A stretch of DNA of 64,000 nucleotides from Actinopolyspora erythraea (GTDB lineage: Bacteria; Actinomycetota; Actinomycetes; Mycobacteriales; Pseudonocardiaceae), in assembly GCF_002263515.1 (NCBI RefSeq), contig NZ_CP022752.1, positions 3,224,001-3,288,000 on the forward strand. Reading direction: 5' to 3'. This document shows, piece by piece, positions 26,680 to 34,541 of this stretch. A model generated the notes under the pieces. The model worked only from the letters and a program-made list of their open reading frames with translations. It was not told the DNA's origin and did no database searches. Every line of letters starts with the position of its first letter. The first letter of the stretch is position 1. The translations under genes were made by a program, and so were the position numbers.

Positions 26680-28176
26680 TCAGCCGGCGGTCAGCGAGTC
26701 CACCAGCTCTTCCGCACTGGTGGCCTCCTCCAGCAGTTCCCCCACGTGCGCCTTGGTACCCCGCAGCGGCTCCAGCGTCGGGATGCGCACCAACGACTCA
26801 CGGCCCAGGTCGAAGATCACCGAATCCCAGGAGGCCGCGGCCACCTCGTTCGGGTAGCGCTCCAGGCAACGCCCGCGGAAGTAGGCCCTGGTGTCCTCCG
26901 GCGGGGTCGTGACGGCCTCCCGTACCTCCTCCTCGGCGAGGATGCGGCGCATCGAACCACGACTCACCAGCCGGTTGTACAGCCCCTTGTCCATGCGCAC
27001 GTCGGCGTACTGCAGATCGATCATGTGCAGTCGCGGCGAGGCCCAGCCGAGGTTGTCCCGGCTGCGGTAGTTCTCCAGCAGTTTCAGCTTGGCGGGCCAG
27101 TCGAGCCGGTCGGCGCACTGCATCGGGTCACGGCCGAGCAGGTCGAGCACCTCGCCCCAGGTCCGCAGCACCTCCGCCGAGGTCTGGCCGCCGTGCTTCT
27201 CGACGTGCTCAGCGGCTCGCTCGTGGTAGGCCCGCTGCAGGTCCAGGCCCGTGAACTGCCGCCCGTCGGCCAGCTCCACCTTCTGGTTGAGGCTCGGATC
27301 GTGGCTGATCTGGTGCACCGCCTTCACCGGGTCGGCCAGCCTGAGGTCGTCGAACCGCAGCCCCGACTCGATCATGTCCAGGACGAGGGCCGTGGTGCCG
27401 AGCTTGAGGTAGGTGGCCGTCTCGGCGAGGTTGGCGTCACCCAGGATCACGTGCAGCCTGCGGTACTTGTCGGCGTCGGCGTGGGGTTCGTCCCTGGTGT
27501 TGATGATGCCGCGCTTGAGGGTGGTCTCCAGCCCGACCTCCACCTCGATGTAGTCGGCCCGTTGCGAGAGCTGGAAACCCGGTTTCTCCCCCACCTGGCC
27601 GATTCCCACGCGTCCGGAACCGCAGACGACCTGCCTGGACGCGAAGAAGGGGGTCAGTCCCGCGATGACGGCCGTGAACGGGGTGTCACGGGCACACAGG
27701 TAGTTCTCGTGGGTGCCGTAGCTGGCGCCCTTGCCGTCGATGTTGTTCTTGTACAGCTGGATCGGAGCGGTGCCCGGCACGCTGGCGGCGCGCAGCGCCG
27801 CCTCCTCCATGACCCGCTCCCCGGCCTTGTCCCAGAGCACGGCGTCGCGCGGGTTGGTCACCTCGGGGGCGGAGTACTCCGGGTGGGCGTGGTCGACGTA
27901 GAGGCGCGCACCGTTGGTGAGGATGACGTTGGCGGCCCCCAGGTCGTCCCCCTCCGAGCCGTTCGAGGAGGCCGTGGAGGCGCCCATGTCGAAGCCGCGG
28001 GCGTCGCGCAGTGGCGATTCCACCTCGTAGTCCCAGCGGGCACGACGCGCTCGCGGGATGTCGGCCGCCGCCGCGTAGGCCAGCACGATGTGTGTGGAGG
28101 TCAGCACCGGGTTCGCGGTCGCGTCCCCCGGCACAGTGATCCCGTACTCCACCTCGGTTCCCATGATCCGACGCAT
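26680..28176 (-). CDS. dop: Dop, deamidase and depupylase of Pup
   Basis: Converts the C-terminal Gln of Pup to Glu and also removes Pup from substrates. It is a paralogue of PafA with the same fold: [14 protein letters not shown] (Mg-binding Glu), [16 protein letters not shown] (catalytic Asp), [17 protein letters not shown] and [15 protein letters not shown]. The insertion around residues 40-75 ([20 protein letters not shown] to SSNGSEGDD) is the Dop loop absent from PafA. The C-terminal domain ends ELVDSLTAG. 498 residues is normal. It starts at ATG 28176 and precedes pup by 221 bases. It is divergent from a Nudix gene. Confidence 0.96.
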   Translation of the reverse strand: MRRIMGTEVEYGITVPGDATANPVLTSTHIVLAYAAAADIPRARRARWDYEVESPLRDARGFDMGASTASSNGSEGDDLGAANVILTNGARLYVDHAHPEYSAPEVTNPRDAVLWDKAGERVMEEAALRAASVPGTAPIQLYKNNIDGKGASYGTHENYLCARDTPFTAVIAGLTPFFASRQVVCGSGRVGIGQVGEKPGFQLSQRADYIEVEVGLETTLKRGIINTRDEPHADADKYRRLHVILGDANLAETATYLKLGTTALVLDMIESGLRFDDLRLADPVKAVHQISHDPSLNQKVELADGRQFTGLDLQRAYHERAAEHVEKHGGQTSAEVLRTWGEVLDLLGRDPMQCADRLDWPAKLKLLENYRSRDNLGWASPRLHMIDLQYADVRMDKGLYNRLVSRGSMRRILAEEEVREAVTTPPEDTRAYFRGRCLERYPNEVAAASWDSVIFDLGRESLVRIPTLEPLRGTKAHVGELLEEATSAEELVDSLTAG

Positions 28177-28358
28177 GGTGCTCAGCCTACGGGTTCAGCA
28201 CGATGTACGACTCCCCGCTTTTCGGGCACGTTCCGGGAGGGCCTCCGTGCGGCGACGGTACGACGGAGAGATCGCGGACGCGAGCCGACAGCCGTTCGGC
28301 TCCGCTCCTGAAACGGCGTGACCGCCCTCCTCACGAGTCGGCCTGCCAGTATCGGGGG

Positions 28359-28871
28359 GTGACCGTGGGAGAGGAACGAGTGGCCGTCTACGACCGGCAC
28401 GGCGCGGTGGTCGGGTCGGCCACACGGGCTCGGATGCGCGCCGAAGGACTGTGGCACGCGGCCACCTCGGTGCTGGTGCGTTCCACCGACCTGACGGCGG
28501 TGTACGTACACCGCCGGACGGCGGACAAGGACGTCTACCCGGGTATGTACGACTGCTGGGCGGGCGGCGTCGTGGGTGCGGGTGAGAGTCCGGATGCGGC
28601 CGCCCGACGGGAGTTGGCCGAGGAGTTGGGCGTCCACACGGAGCCGCGGTTCCTGTTCCGCACCAGGCACGAGCTGGGCTCGGTGCGGTTCCACGCTTTC
28701 GTGTACGAGATTCGTTGGGACGGACCACTCGTCCACCAGCCGGAGGAAATAGCGGCGGGCTGGTGGATGCCGCTGGCCGAACTGCGGGAGCGCACGGGGG
28801 ATCCGGATTGGCCGTTCGTGCCGGACGGCAGGCAGTTCGCCACTGAGTGGTTCGAGTTCCGCGGCGGTTGA
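28359..28871 (+). CDS. Nudix hydrolase
   Basis: Hydrolase of nucleoside diphosphates linked to X, about 170 residues. The complete Nudix box is seen as GVVGAGESPDAAARREL followed by AEELGV, with all catalytic Glu residues (GE...REL.EE.G). The N-terminal VYDRHGAVVGSATR and the Trp-rich AAGWWMPLAEL make it resemble the group near IPP isomerase and NTP pyrophosphatases; the substrate is open. GTG 28359 is used; GTG 28380, with GGGAGAGG five bases before it, is an alternative. It starts the accessory block between dop and mpa and is divergent from dop. Confidence 0.88.
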   Translation: MTVGEERVAVYDRHGAVVGSATRARMRAEGLWHAATSVLVRSTDLTAVYVHRRTADKDVYPGMYDCWAGGVVGAGESPDAAARRELAEELGVHTEPRFLFRTRHELGSVRFHAFVYEIRWDGPLVHQPEEIAAGWWMPLAELRERTGDPDWPFVPDGRQFATEWFEFRGG

Positions 28872-28924
28872 CCGGCGCTTTCCGCCCACCGGTACACCGA
28901 CGCACCGGCCGCCCGTGACGGAGC

Positions 28925-29689
28925 TCAGACGGCCGACCAGCCGTTGTCGACCGGCAGCACCACTCCGTTGATGTTGCTGGCGGCCGCCGAGGCCAGGAAG
29001 ACGATGGCGGACGCCTGCTCGTCGGCATCGGCGACCCGGCCGATGTTCCTGCCGTAGCCGGCGAGGACGGTGGGGCCCTGCGCGTCGGGGTCCGCGTCCA
29101 CGGTGATGCCGGTGGCGGTGCCGCCGGGAGCGATCGCGTTGGCGCGGATACCGCTGTCGCGGTATGTGACCGCCAGCGACTTGGTGAGCCCGACCACGCC
29201 GTGCTTGGCCGCGGTGTAGGCGGCACCGGCGGCGCTGCCCCGCAGGGAGGCCTCGGAGGCCGTGTTGACCACGACGCCCCTACCCTTGTCCAGCATGTGC
29301 GGCAGTGCGGCTCGGGTGAGCAGGAAGGGCGCACTCAGGTTGACCCGCAGCACCCGGTCCCACTCCGCGTCGGTGAGGTCGGCCACGGCGGCGAAGCTGT
29401 CCATTATCCCGGCGTTGTTGACCAGCACGTCCAGCCCGCCGAACCACTCAACGGCGGTGGAGACGATCTCGTCCGCCACGGTCCGCTCGCTCAGGTCACC
29501 GACCACTGTGACGGCCGTTCCTCCCTCGGACCGGATCCGCTGTTCCGTGGTGGCCGCTCCCTCGGCGTCGAGGTCGGCGATGAGCACCCGTGCGCCCTCG
29601 GAGGCGAAACGCAGCGCCGCGGCGCGGCCGATCCCTCCTCCAGCTCCGGTGACGACCACACCGCGATCCCGCAGGCCCGTTCCACTCAT
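28925..29689 (-). CDS. Short-chain dehydrogenase/reductase (SDR)
   Basis: NAD(P)-dependent oxidoreductase of the classical SDR family, 254 residues. The nucleotide-binding motif is VVTGAGGGIGRAAAL, the NNAG motif is VLVNNAGIMD, and the active site is Ser in VVNTASEAS with YTAAKHG giving Tyr and Lys. The C-terminal INGVVLPVDNGWSAV is typical for this family. The acidic residue in LIADLDAEG suggests NAD rather than NADP. Substrate unknown. It is divergent from a TetR regulator with a palindromic site between them. Confidence 0.92.
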   Translation of the reverse strand: MSGTGLRDRGVVVTGAGGGIGRAAALRFASEGARVLIADLDAEGAATTEQRIRSEGGTAVTVVGDLSERTVADEIVSTAVEWFGGLDVLVNNAGIMDSFAAVADLTDAEWDRVLRVNLSAPFLLTRAALPHMLDKGRGVVVNTASEASLRGSAAGAAYTAAKHGVVGLTKSLAVTYRDSGIRANAIAPGGTATGITVDADPDAQGPTVLAGYGRNIGRVADADEQASAIVFLASAAASNINGVVLPVDNGWSAV

Positions 29690-29760
29690 CCCGAACTCCT
29701 TCCGGTGCCGGGCGGAGCCGCCTCGGGACCGAGATCGGCACCGCCTCGCCCAACACTTCT

Positions 29761-29792
29761 AGGCACACTGTGTCAAGTATGCATACCGTGCC
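29761..29792. promoter_or_regulatory. Palindromic site between SDR and TetR genes
   Basis: The stretch holds ACACTGTGT (29765-29773) and GTATGCATAC (29777-29786), both self-complementary, within outer GGCAC (29762-29766) and GTGCC (29788-29792). It is AT-richer than its surroundings and lies in the shared promoter region. It is a candidate operator for the adjacent TetR protein. Confidence 0.6.
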
Positions 29793-29843
29793 CAAAAACG
29801 AACGACCCGGGCCGGGTAACCGGTTCCGGAGGAGGGACGCAGG

Positions 29844-30491
29844 ATGTCGAGCGAGCAGAGGAGGTCCGGCAAGCGCACCGGTCGTCCACCACTGACCGAG
29901 CGCCGCAAGGCGGCGACGCGCAGGGACATCGCCCGCGAGGCGGTCCGGCTGTTCACCACCAGGGGAGTCGCCGAGACCTCGGCCGAGGAGATCGCCGAAG
30001 CGGCCGGCGTGTCGCTGCGAACGCTGTGGCGCTACTGCCCCGGCCAGGGAAAGGAGAGTTTCGTACGCCCGCTGCTGGACACCGGGATCGAGAACGTGGC
30101 GGGCGCACTGACCGACTGGGCACCGGGCGAGATGCTGCCCGACCGGTTGAGCGGACAATCGGGCACCGGCGAGAACGCCGACGTGAGCACGATGCTGGCA
30201 CTGGTGCGGTTGACGCGGGAGGAACCCGACGTCAGAGCGGTGTGGCTACAGGCCCACCGCGACGCGGAACCGGAGTTCGCCGCGAGCATCGCCGAGCGCA
30301 CCGGCCGCGATGCGGACGAGCTGACCGTGAAGGTGGAGGCAGCCATGATCAACACGGCACTGCGCGTGGCGGTGGAGCACACCGCCGACCGCTGCCCCGA
30401 ACCGCCGCGCCCCGCTACCGCGCTGTGGGAAGCGCTGCGGGAAGCGCTTCCGGCGATCCGCGGCGCGGGTGGCGGAACGGGTTCCCGCTGA
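29844..30491 (+). CDS. TetR/AcrR family transcriptional regulator
   Basis: Ligand-responsive repressor of 215 residues. The N-terminal three-helix DNA-binding domain spans about residues 22-68: TRRDIAREAVRLFTTRGVAET, SAEEIAEAAGVS and LRTLWRYCPGQGKESF. The remaining helical domain should bind an effector and dimerise. A GGAGGGACGCAGG before ATG 29844 gives a ribosome-binding site. The divergent SDR gene is the obvious target, and the palindromes at 29761-29792 are a likely operator. Effector unknown. Confidence 0.9.
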   Translation: MSSEQRRSGKRTGRPPLTERRKAATRRDIAREAVRLFTTRGVAETSAEEIAEAAGVSLRTLWRYCPGQGKESFVRPLLDTGIENVAGALTDWAPGEMLPDRLSGQSGTGENADVSTMLALVRLTREEPDVRAVWLQAHRDAEPEFAASIAERTGRDADELTVKVEAAMINTALRVAVEHTADRCPEPPRPATALWEALREALPAIRGAGGGTGSR

Positions 30492-30584
30492 CGCTCCCGC
30501 CGTCGGTGCGTGGAGCCGCCAGGTAGCCCCGTCGGCGAGCGCGGACCCGCTCGAACGGCGCTTGTCCGCGCCCGTCGAGCGCAC

Positions 30585-30675
30585 CACGCCTCACGCACGC
30601 CTGCGGGCGCGAAGATCAACGGATGCGGCGCTACCAATTCGACCGCACGCCTCACGCACGCCTGCGGGCGCGAAG
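30585..30675. repeat. 30-nt direct repeat at the 3' end of a methyltransferase gene
   Basis: An identical 30-base sequence (beginning CACGCCTCACGCACGCCTGC) occurs at 30585-30614 and 30646-30675, 61 bases apart. The second copy contains the last codons and stop of the methyltransferase gene; the first lies beyond the stop. Each copy includes the small hairpin CGCC-TGCG-GGCG. It looks like a duplicated gene end. Confidence 0.85.
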
Positions 30676-31269
30676 CACCGAGTCCCACAGCGTGGTCCCG
30701 TGCCCGTGGTGCCCGCCCGCCGGACGGCTCCTGGTCTCGGCGACCACCACCTCCCACCGCTCGGGAGTCAGTTCGGCCGCGAGCCGCTCGGCCGCGACGT
30801 AGGCCTCGGCGGAGGAGGCATGCCGCTGGTCCGAGGGATGGTGCCCGACGACGAACAGCGTGCCGCCCGGCGCGACCGCCGCCGCCAGGCTCGCCAGCAT
30901 CTCCTCCGGTGATCCCGCCGGGTGCACGTAGTGCGCCGTGACCAGGTCGAAGCACCGTTCCCAGGCACTCTTGCCGGTCAGATCGGTCCGCACCCACTCG
31001 ATCCGGTCGGCGACACCGTCGCCGAGGATCTCGGCGTGTCTCCGCGCCCGCTCCAGGGCCGAGGCGGCGATGTCGGTCGCCGTCACCCGCCAACCTCGGG
31101 AGGCGAGCCACATCGCCTCCGCGCCCTCACCACAGCCGACGTCCAGCGCCGAGCCGGGGGCCAGCTCCCCCACCTCGGCCACGAGGTGGGGGTTGGGCTC
31201 TCCGGCACCGGAACCCCGGTGCCGCCGATAACGCTCTTCCCAGAACGCCCGGTCGAACTCCTCGGTCAC
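30652..31269 (-). CDS. Class I SAM-dependent methyltransferase
   Basis: Methyltransferase of 205 residues. It begins MTEEFDRAFWEERYRRH, typical of the thiopurine/tellurite-type small-molecule methyltransferases. Motif I is ALDVGCGEGAEAMWLASRG (about residues 42-60), the ribose-binding acid follows in VTATDIAASAL, and motif IV is FDLVTAHYVHP. The substrate is unknown. It follows the FAD oxidoreductase by 28 bases on the same strand, so both are probably one operon under the divergent XRE-cupin regulator. The last codons lie in a direct repeat. Confidence 0.86.
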   Translation of the reverse strand: MTEEFDRAFWEERYRRHRGSGAGEPNPHLVAEVGELAPGSALDVGCGEGAEAMWLASRGWRVTATDIAASALERARRHAEILGDGVADRIEWVRTDLTGKSAWERCFDLVTAHYVHPAGSPEEMLASLAAAVAPGGTLFVVGHHPSDQRHASSAEAYVAAERLAAELTPERWEVVVAETRSRPAGGHHGHGTTLWDSVLRARRRA

Positions 31270-31297
31270 GAGGATCTCCTCTCTCGGTCAGCAGGTT

Positions 31298-32317
31298 TCA
31301 CAGTCCGTGGCGGCGGTTCCCCGCCACCAGCTCGCAGACACGTGCCTCGGAATCGGTCGAGAACGTGTCCCGGAGCGCGGCGACCGCCCGGGTGGTTTCC
31401 CGCTCGACCAGCTCGGCGTTGATCCGTGCCGCCGCGGTGGCTCCCGCGGCCGCCGCCGGCCCCACCTGGGCCGAGAGGTCGGTGACGTTGCCGGCGACCC
31501 ACACCCCTTCGAGCTCGGTTCCCCCGGTCGCGTCGGCGGGGACGTGCTCACCGACACCCGCGGGGTGCTCCACCGCGTGCAGGCCTAGCTGGGCAAGCGG
31601 GGCGGCACGTGCCGTCATCCGGGGCGAGACCGCCAGCACCTCGCGCTCGACCACGGTGCCGTCGGCCAGCCGGACCCCGGTGATGCCCGCCTCACCGGTC
31701 TCCAGGGAGATCACCTCACCGTCGACCACCCCGATGCCACGGGCGGCCAACCTGTCGAGCTCCTCGGCTCCGGGACGGGGCAGGGTGTGGGAGAAGAACG
31801 TGACGTCGGAAGTCCACTGCCGAAACAGCAGCGCCTGGTGCACCGACATCGGGCCGGTCGCCAGTACGCCCACGGCCCGGTCGCGGACCTCCCAACCGTG
31901 GCAGTACGGGCAGTGCACCACATCCCGCCCCCAACGCTCCCGCAGCCCGGCGACCTCCGGCAGCTCGTCCACCAGACCGGTGGTCACCAGCAGCCGGTTC
32001 GCGCGGACGGTCCGGCCGTCACCGAGGCCCATCACGAATTCCGCTCCCCGCCGGGTGGCGGTGGTGACCCGACCGGAGAGCACGTGACCGCCGTAGCCGC
32101 GCACCTCCTCCCGACCGCGTTCCAGCAACTCCGCGACGGGGGTCGCCTCCAACCCGAGCAAGCCGTGCACGCCCGCCGCTGGGGCGTTTCGCGGCTCACC
32201 CGCGTCGATCACCACCACCGAGCGCCGCGCTCGCGCCAGCAGCAGCGCGCCGTTCAATCCGGCGGCACCACCACCGATCACCGCCACCTCGTACCGGTTC
32301 CGCGAATCGTCGGTCAT
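31298..32317 (-). CDS. Thioredoxin-reductase-like FAD oxidoreductase
   Basis: Flavoprotein of the class-II pyridine nucleotide-disulphide reductase type, about 339 residues. The FAD motif is VAVIGGGAAGLNGALLL, the redox-active pair is HCPYCHGWE (thioredoxin-reductase CxxC), and the second nucleotide-binding region GVLATGPMSVHQALLF lacks the full GxGxxA. That, and the diverged C-terminus, suggest it is not the housekeeping TrxB but a member of the gliotoxin/holomycin-type or NAD(P)H-disulphide group. ATG 32317 has GGAGG eight bases before it. It precedes a methyltransferase gene and faces the XRE-cupin regulator. Confidence 0.88.
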   Translation of the reverse strand: MTDDSRNRYEVAVIGGGAAGLNGALLLARARRSVVVIDAGEPRNAPAAGVHGLLGLEATPVAELLERGREEVRGYGGHVLSGRVTTATRRGAEFVMGLGDGRTVRANRLLVTTGLVDELPEVAGLRERWGRDVVHCPYCHGWEVRDRAVGVLATGPMSVHQALLFRQWTSDVTFFSHTLPRPGAEELDRLAARGIGVVDGEVISLETGEAGITGVRLADGTVVEREVLAVSPRMTARAAPLAQLGLHAVEHPAGVGEHVPADATGGTELEGVWVAGNVTDLSAQVGPAAAAGATAAARINAELVERETTRAVAALRDTFSTDSEARVCELVAGNRRHGL

Positions 32318-32361
32318 CACGACCACCTCCGCGACCAGCGTGCTACCCCATCGGCAGATTC

Positions 32362-32390
32362 GGCAAAATTTATTGCCGGTATGGCAAAAT
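32362..32390. promoter_or_regulatory. Repeated GGCAAAAT operator-like site
   Basis: GGCAA (32362-32366) and TTGCC (32373-32377) form an inverted repeat, and a further GGCAAAAT half-site is at 32383-32390. The stretch is AT-rich in an otherwise GC-rich region and lies between the divergent oxidoreductase and XRE-cupin genes, eight bases before the latter's ATG. The regulator probably represses both genes from here. Confidence 0.65.
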
Positions 32391-32397
32391 AAGGCGC

Positions 32398-32988
32398 ATG
32401 GACGAGGACCTCGATCAAGCTCTCGACACCGTCGGCCTCCGACTCAGGGAACTGCGCAGGCAACGCGAAACCACACTGGCCGAGCTTTCGGAGACGACCG
32501 GGATCTCGGTGAGCACCCTCTCGCGCCTGGAGTCGGGGGCGCGCAGACCCGCCCTCGAACAACTGCTCCCGCTGGCCCGGGCCCACGGAGTCACGCTCGA
32601 CGAACTCGTCGACGCCCCACCGACCGGCGATCCGCGCGTGCACCTGCGGCCGATCAACCGCCACGGCATGACCCTGCTGCCGCTGACCCGCCGGGCGGGC
32701 GGCATCCAGGCCTACAAACTCGTGGTCCCCGCGAGCGACCAACCGGCCACCCCTGATCCGCAGAGCCACGAGGGCTACGAATGGCTCTACGTGCTCAACG
32801 GAAGACTACGACTCGTGCTCGGCGAACACGACCTGGAGCTCTCCCCCGGCGAGGCGGCCGAGTTCGACACCAGGACCCCGCACTGGTTCGGCAGCGTCGA
32901 CGGAGGGGCCGTCGAGTTCCTCAGCCTGTTCGGCAAGCAGGGCGAACGGGCGCATCTGCGGGCCCAACCCCGTAGGAACTCCTCGTGA
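32398..32988 (+). CDS. XRE-family regulator with cupin domain
   Basis: Two-domain transcription factor of 196 residues. An N-terminal XRE helix-turn-helix (LRLRELRRQRETTLAELSE, then GISVSTLSRLESGARRP, about residues 13-55) is joined to a C-terminal cupin (YEWLYVLNGRLRLVLGEHDL, then LSPGEAAEFDTRTPHWFG, about 120-170) that should bind a small effector. ATG 32398 is separated from the divergent FAD oxidoreductase by 80 bases. Such regulators usually control their divergent neighbour; the GGCAAAAT repeats just upstream fit this. Confidence 0.92.
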   Translation: MDEDLDQALDTVGLRLRELRRQRETTLAELSETTGISVSTLSRLESGARRPALEQLLPLARAHGVTLDELVDAPPTGDPRVHLRPINRHGMTLLPLTRRAGGIQAYKLVVPASDQPATPDPQSHEGYEWLYVLNGRLRLVLGEHDLELSPGEAAEFDTRTPHWFGSVDGGAVEFLSLFGKQGERAHLRAQPRRNSS

Positions 32989-33138
32989 AGTGATCGACCA
33001 CCGTCTGAGACCGCCTGGGAAATTGACGGCTCCGGTGCCACACCGCCGTTTCGAGCGTCGATTTCTCGCGAAATCGCCGCCGCCGAGACCGCCGTTGGGA
33101 AGTGACCGTGCGTGTCTCCGGTGCGTGAGTCGAATGCA

Positions 33139-33200
33139 TCGCGAGGCCGGGCCGCTCGTCGCGTAGGTCGCTACTCAAGAGCCAGCCCAACGCTCCCAAG
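33139..33200 (-). repeat. Palindromic intergenic element, family B, copy 1
   Basis: Reads TCGCGAGGCCGGGCCGCTCG and then GTCGC, GTAG (33163-33166), a four-base loop, CTAC (33171-33174), TCAA and GAGCCAGCCC. It aligns with B3 at 45140-45238, although its lower stem is less perfect. The same apical GTAG-loop-CTAC and the following TC(G/A)A occur in the family A elements. Confidence 0.75.
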
Positions 33201-33219
33201 GCGCAATCCCGTACGTCCC

Positions 33220-33370
33220 TTCGGCGCGACAGCGCCGAAACGACCACGCACGCAGCTCGACCACCAGCGGTTTCTCCCGTGCGGCTCTCGTGAGGACGGC
33301 CCCGACGTTGTGTAGACCGCTACCCGATGTCGGGGCACCCGCAACGAGAGCCGTGCGAGAGGTTCCGCCA
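33220..33370 (-). repeat. Palindromic intergenic element, family A, copy 2
   Basis: First a perfect hairpin TTCGGCGC-GACA-GCGCCGAA (33220-33239), then the A hairpin: outer arms GGCTCTCGT (33283-33291) and ACGAGAGCC (33344-33352), middle arms GCCCCGAC (33299-33306) and GTCGGGGC (33329-33336), apical GTAG (33312-33315) and CTAC (33320-33323), then GTTCCGCC. Arms differ from copies 1 and 3 by paired changes. It ends about 36 bases from the stop of the aldo/keto reductase gene. Confidence 0.85.
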
Positions 33371-33406
33371 AGCAACCGCTCGAGCAACTCGATCCCGTGT
33401 AAGTTC

Positions 33407-34360
33407 CTAATGCCAGGGCAGAGCGGAACGCTCACCCCAGTAGGTCGCCGCATCCCCGGCCGCTGCCGCCAGCTCGTCGAGGTCCTGCCGACTCAGCGAC
33501 ACCGAGCACGCGGCCAGGTTGCTGCGCAGCTGTCCCGCGCTGGAGGCACCGAGCAGTACCGTGTCGGCCCAGGGCTGGGCCAGCACGTGCGCCAGCGCGA
33601 CCGCGTCGGCACCGGCACCGTGTCTGCCCGCCACGGCGGCCAGCGGTTCGGGCGGCCGCAGCGCCAACCTGCCGTTGGCCAGTGTCTCCTTGACCAGTAC
33701 CCGCCAGCCACCCTCGTGGGCGGCGGACAGCGCCCTGCCGACGGAGGGTTCCAGGGAGTTCCAGGTGGCCTGCACGGCTCCGAACAACTGCTCACCGCCC
33801 ACGCGCAGTTCCCAGGCCGCCTCGACGGCGGCCGCCTGGTTCGCTCCCGTGGTGGAGAACCCCAGCAGTACTCCGCTGTCACGCAGGCGGGCCAGCTCCT
33901 CCTGCAACGCGGTGTCCTCGAACAGCGGGCTGTCGGTGGTCAGCGAGTGAACCTGGTGGAGCTTCAGGTGGTCGCCCAGCGCTTCCCGGGTGGCGGGCCA
34001 CTGCTGCCGGAACCGCTCCAGTGAGTGCTCCTTGATCTCGTGGACCTCGGTCTCGATCCGCCACTCGGCGACGTAAGCGTACCCCCACTTGCTGGACACC
34101 ACCACGTCGTCGTGGCCGCGGTCGCGCAGCCACTCGGCCAGGAACCGCTCGGCGCTGCCGTAGGAACGCGCCGTATCCACCCAGCGGATCCCGGCCGCGT
34201 AGGCCTCGTCCAGCACCTGTCTGGTCTGCTCACGCATGGCGTCGAGGGTGCGCGTCCACGGCAGCACCTCGGAGCGCCCGACGTTGATGTAGGCGGGTCT
34301 GCCCAGCGCGGCCAACCCGATACCGAACCGCTCCAGCGAACCACCAGAGGCACCCGTCAT
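33407..34360 (-). CDS. Aldo/keto reductase
   Basis: NADPH-dependent carbonyl reductase of the AKR superfamily with a TIM-barrel fold, 317 residues. Active-site residues are visible: Asp and Tyr in WVDTARSYGSAERFL, Lys in VVSSKWGYAY, His in LHQVHSLT. The C-terminal cofactor loop is in VLLGASSAGQLRSNL. Substrate unknown; the group includes oxidoreductases for sugars and aldehydes. ATG 34360 (MTGASGGSLERFG) is chosen over a longer frame without family similarity. It is the last gene of the accessory block and lies downstream of mpa after a strong terminator. Confidence 0.9.
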   Translation of the reverse strand: MTGASGGSLERFGIGLAALGRPAYINVGRSEVLPWTRTLDAMREQTRQVLDEAYAAGIRWVDTARSYGSAERFLAEWLRDRGHDDVVVSSKWGYAYVAEWRIETEVHEIKEHSLERFRQQWPATREALGDHLKLHQVHSLTTDSPLFEDTALQEELARLRDSGVLLGFSTTGANQAAAVEAAWELRVGGEQLFGAVQATWNSLEPSVGRALSAAHEGGWRVLVKETLANGRLALRPPEPLAAVAGRHGAGADAVALAHVLAQPWADTVLLGASSAGQLRSNLAACSVSLSRQDLDELAAAAGDAATYWGERSALPWH

Positions 34361-34426
34361 GCGCCGTAACCTAACCTCCGCATGGCGATGACGACACCGG
34401 AGCCGTGGACCGCGTCGGAACACAGC

Positions 34427-34460
34427 ACCGGGGCGCCACCCGAACGGGTGACGCCCCGGT
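34427..34460 (-). terminator. Strong terminator-like hairpin after mpa
   Basis: A long stem: ACCGGGGCG (34427-34435) pairs with CGCCCCGGT (34452-34460), and inside it CACCCG (34437-34442) pairs with CGGGTG (34445-34450) around an AA loop; one C/A mismatch separates the two. It lies 80 bases past the mpa stop and insulates the aldo/keto reductase gene. Confidence 0.8.
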
Positions 34461-34541
34461 GGTCGATCCGCAGGATTCGGCACGAGGGCCGGTCATCCGG
34501 CGAGGAACGGTTCGCGGCCGCCGAACGACGTGTACCGGTGG

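Larger units (their letters stand above)
32989..33406. other. Intergenic region with two palindromic elements
   Basis: 418 bases between the XRE-cupin stop and the aldo/keto reductase stop, without a credible gene. It is filled from 33139 to 33376 by element B2, a TTCGGCGC hairpin and element A2 (listed separately). Bases 32989-33135 show no structure that was recognised. Confidence 0.6.

Noticed and set aside
28200..34500. Accessory block considered as a prophage, insertion sequence or secondary-metabolite cluster
   Set aside because: No transposase, integrase, phage or synthase gene is present; the genes are single enzymes and regulators.
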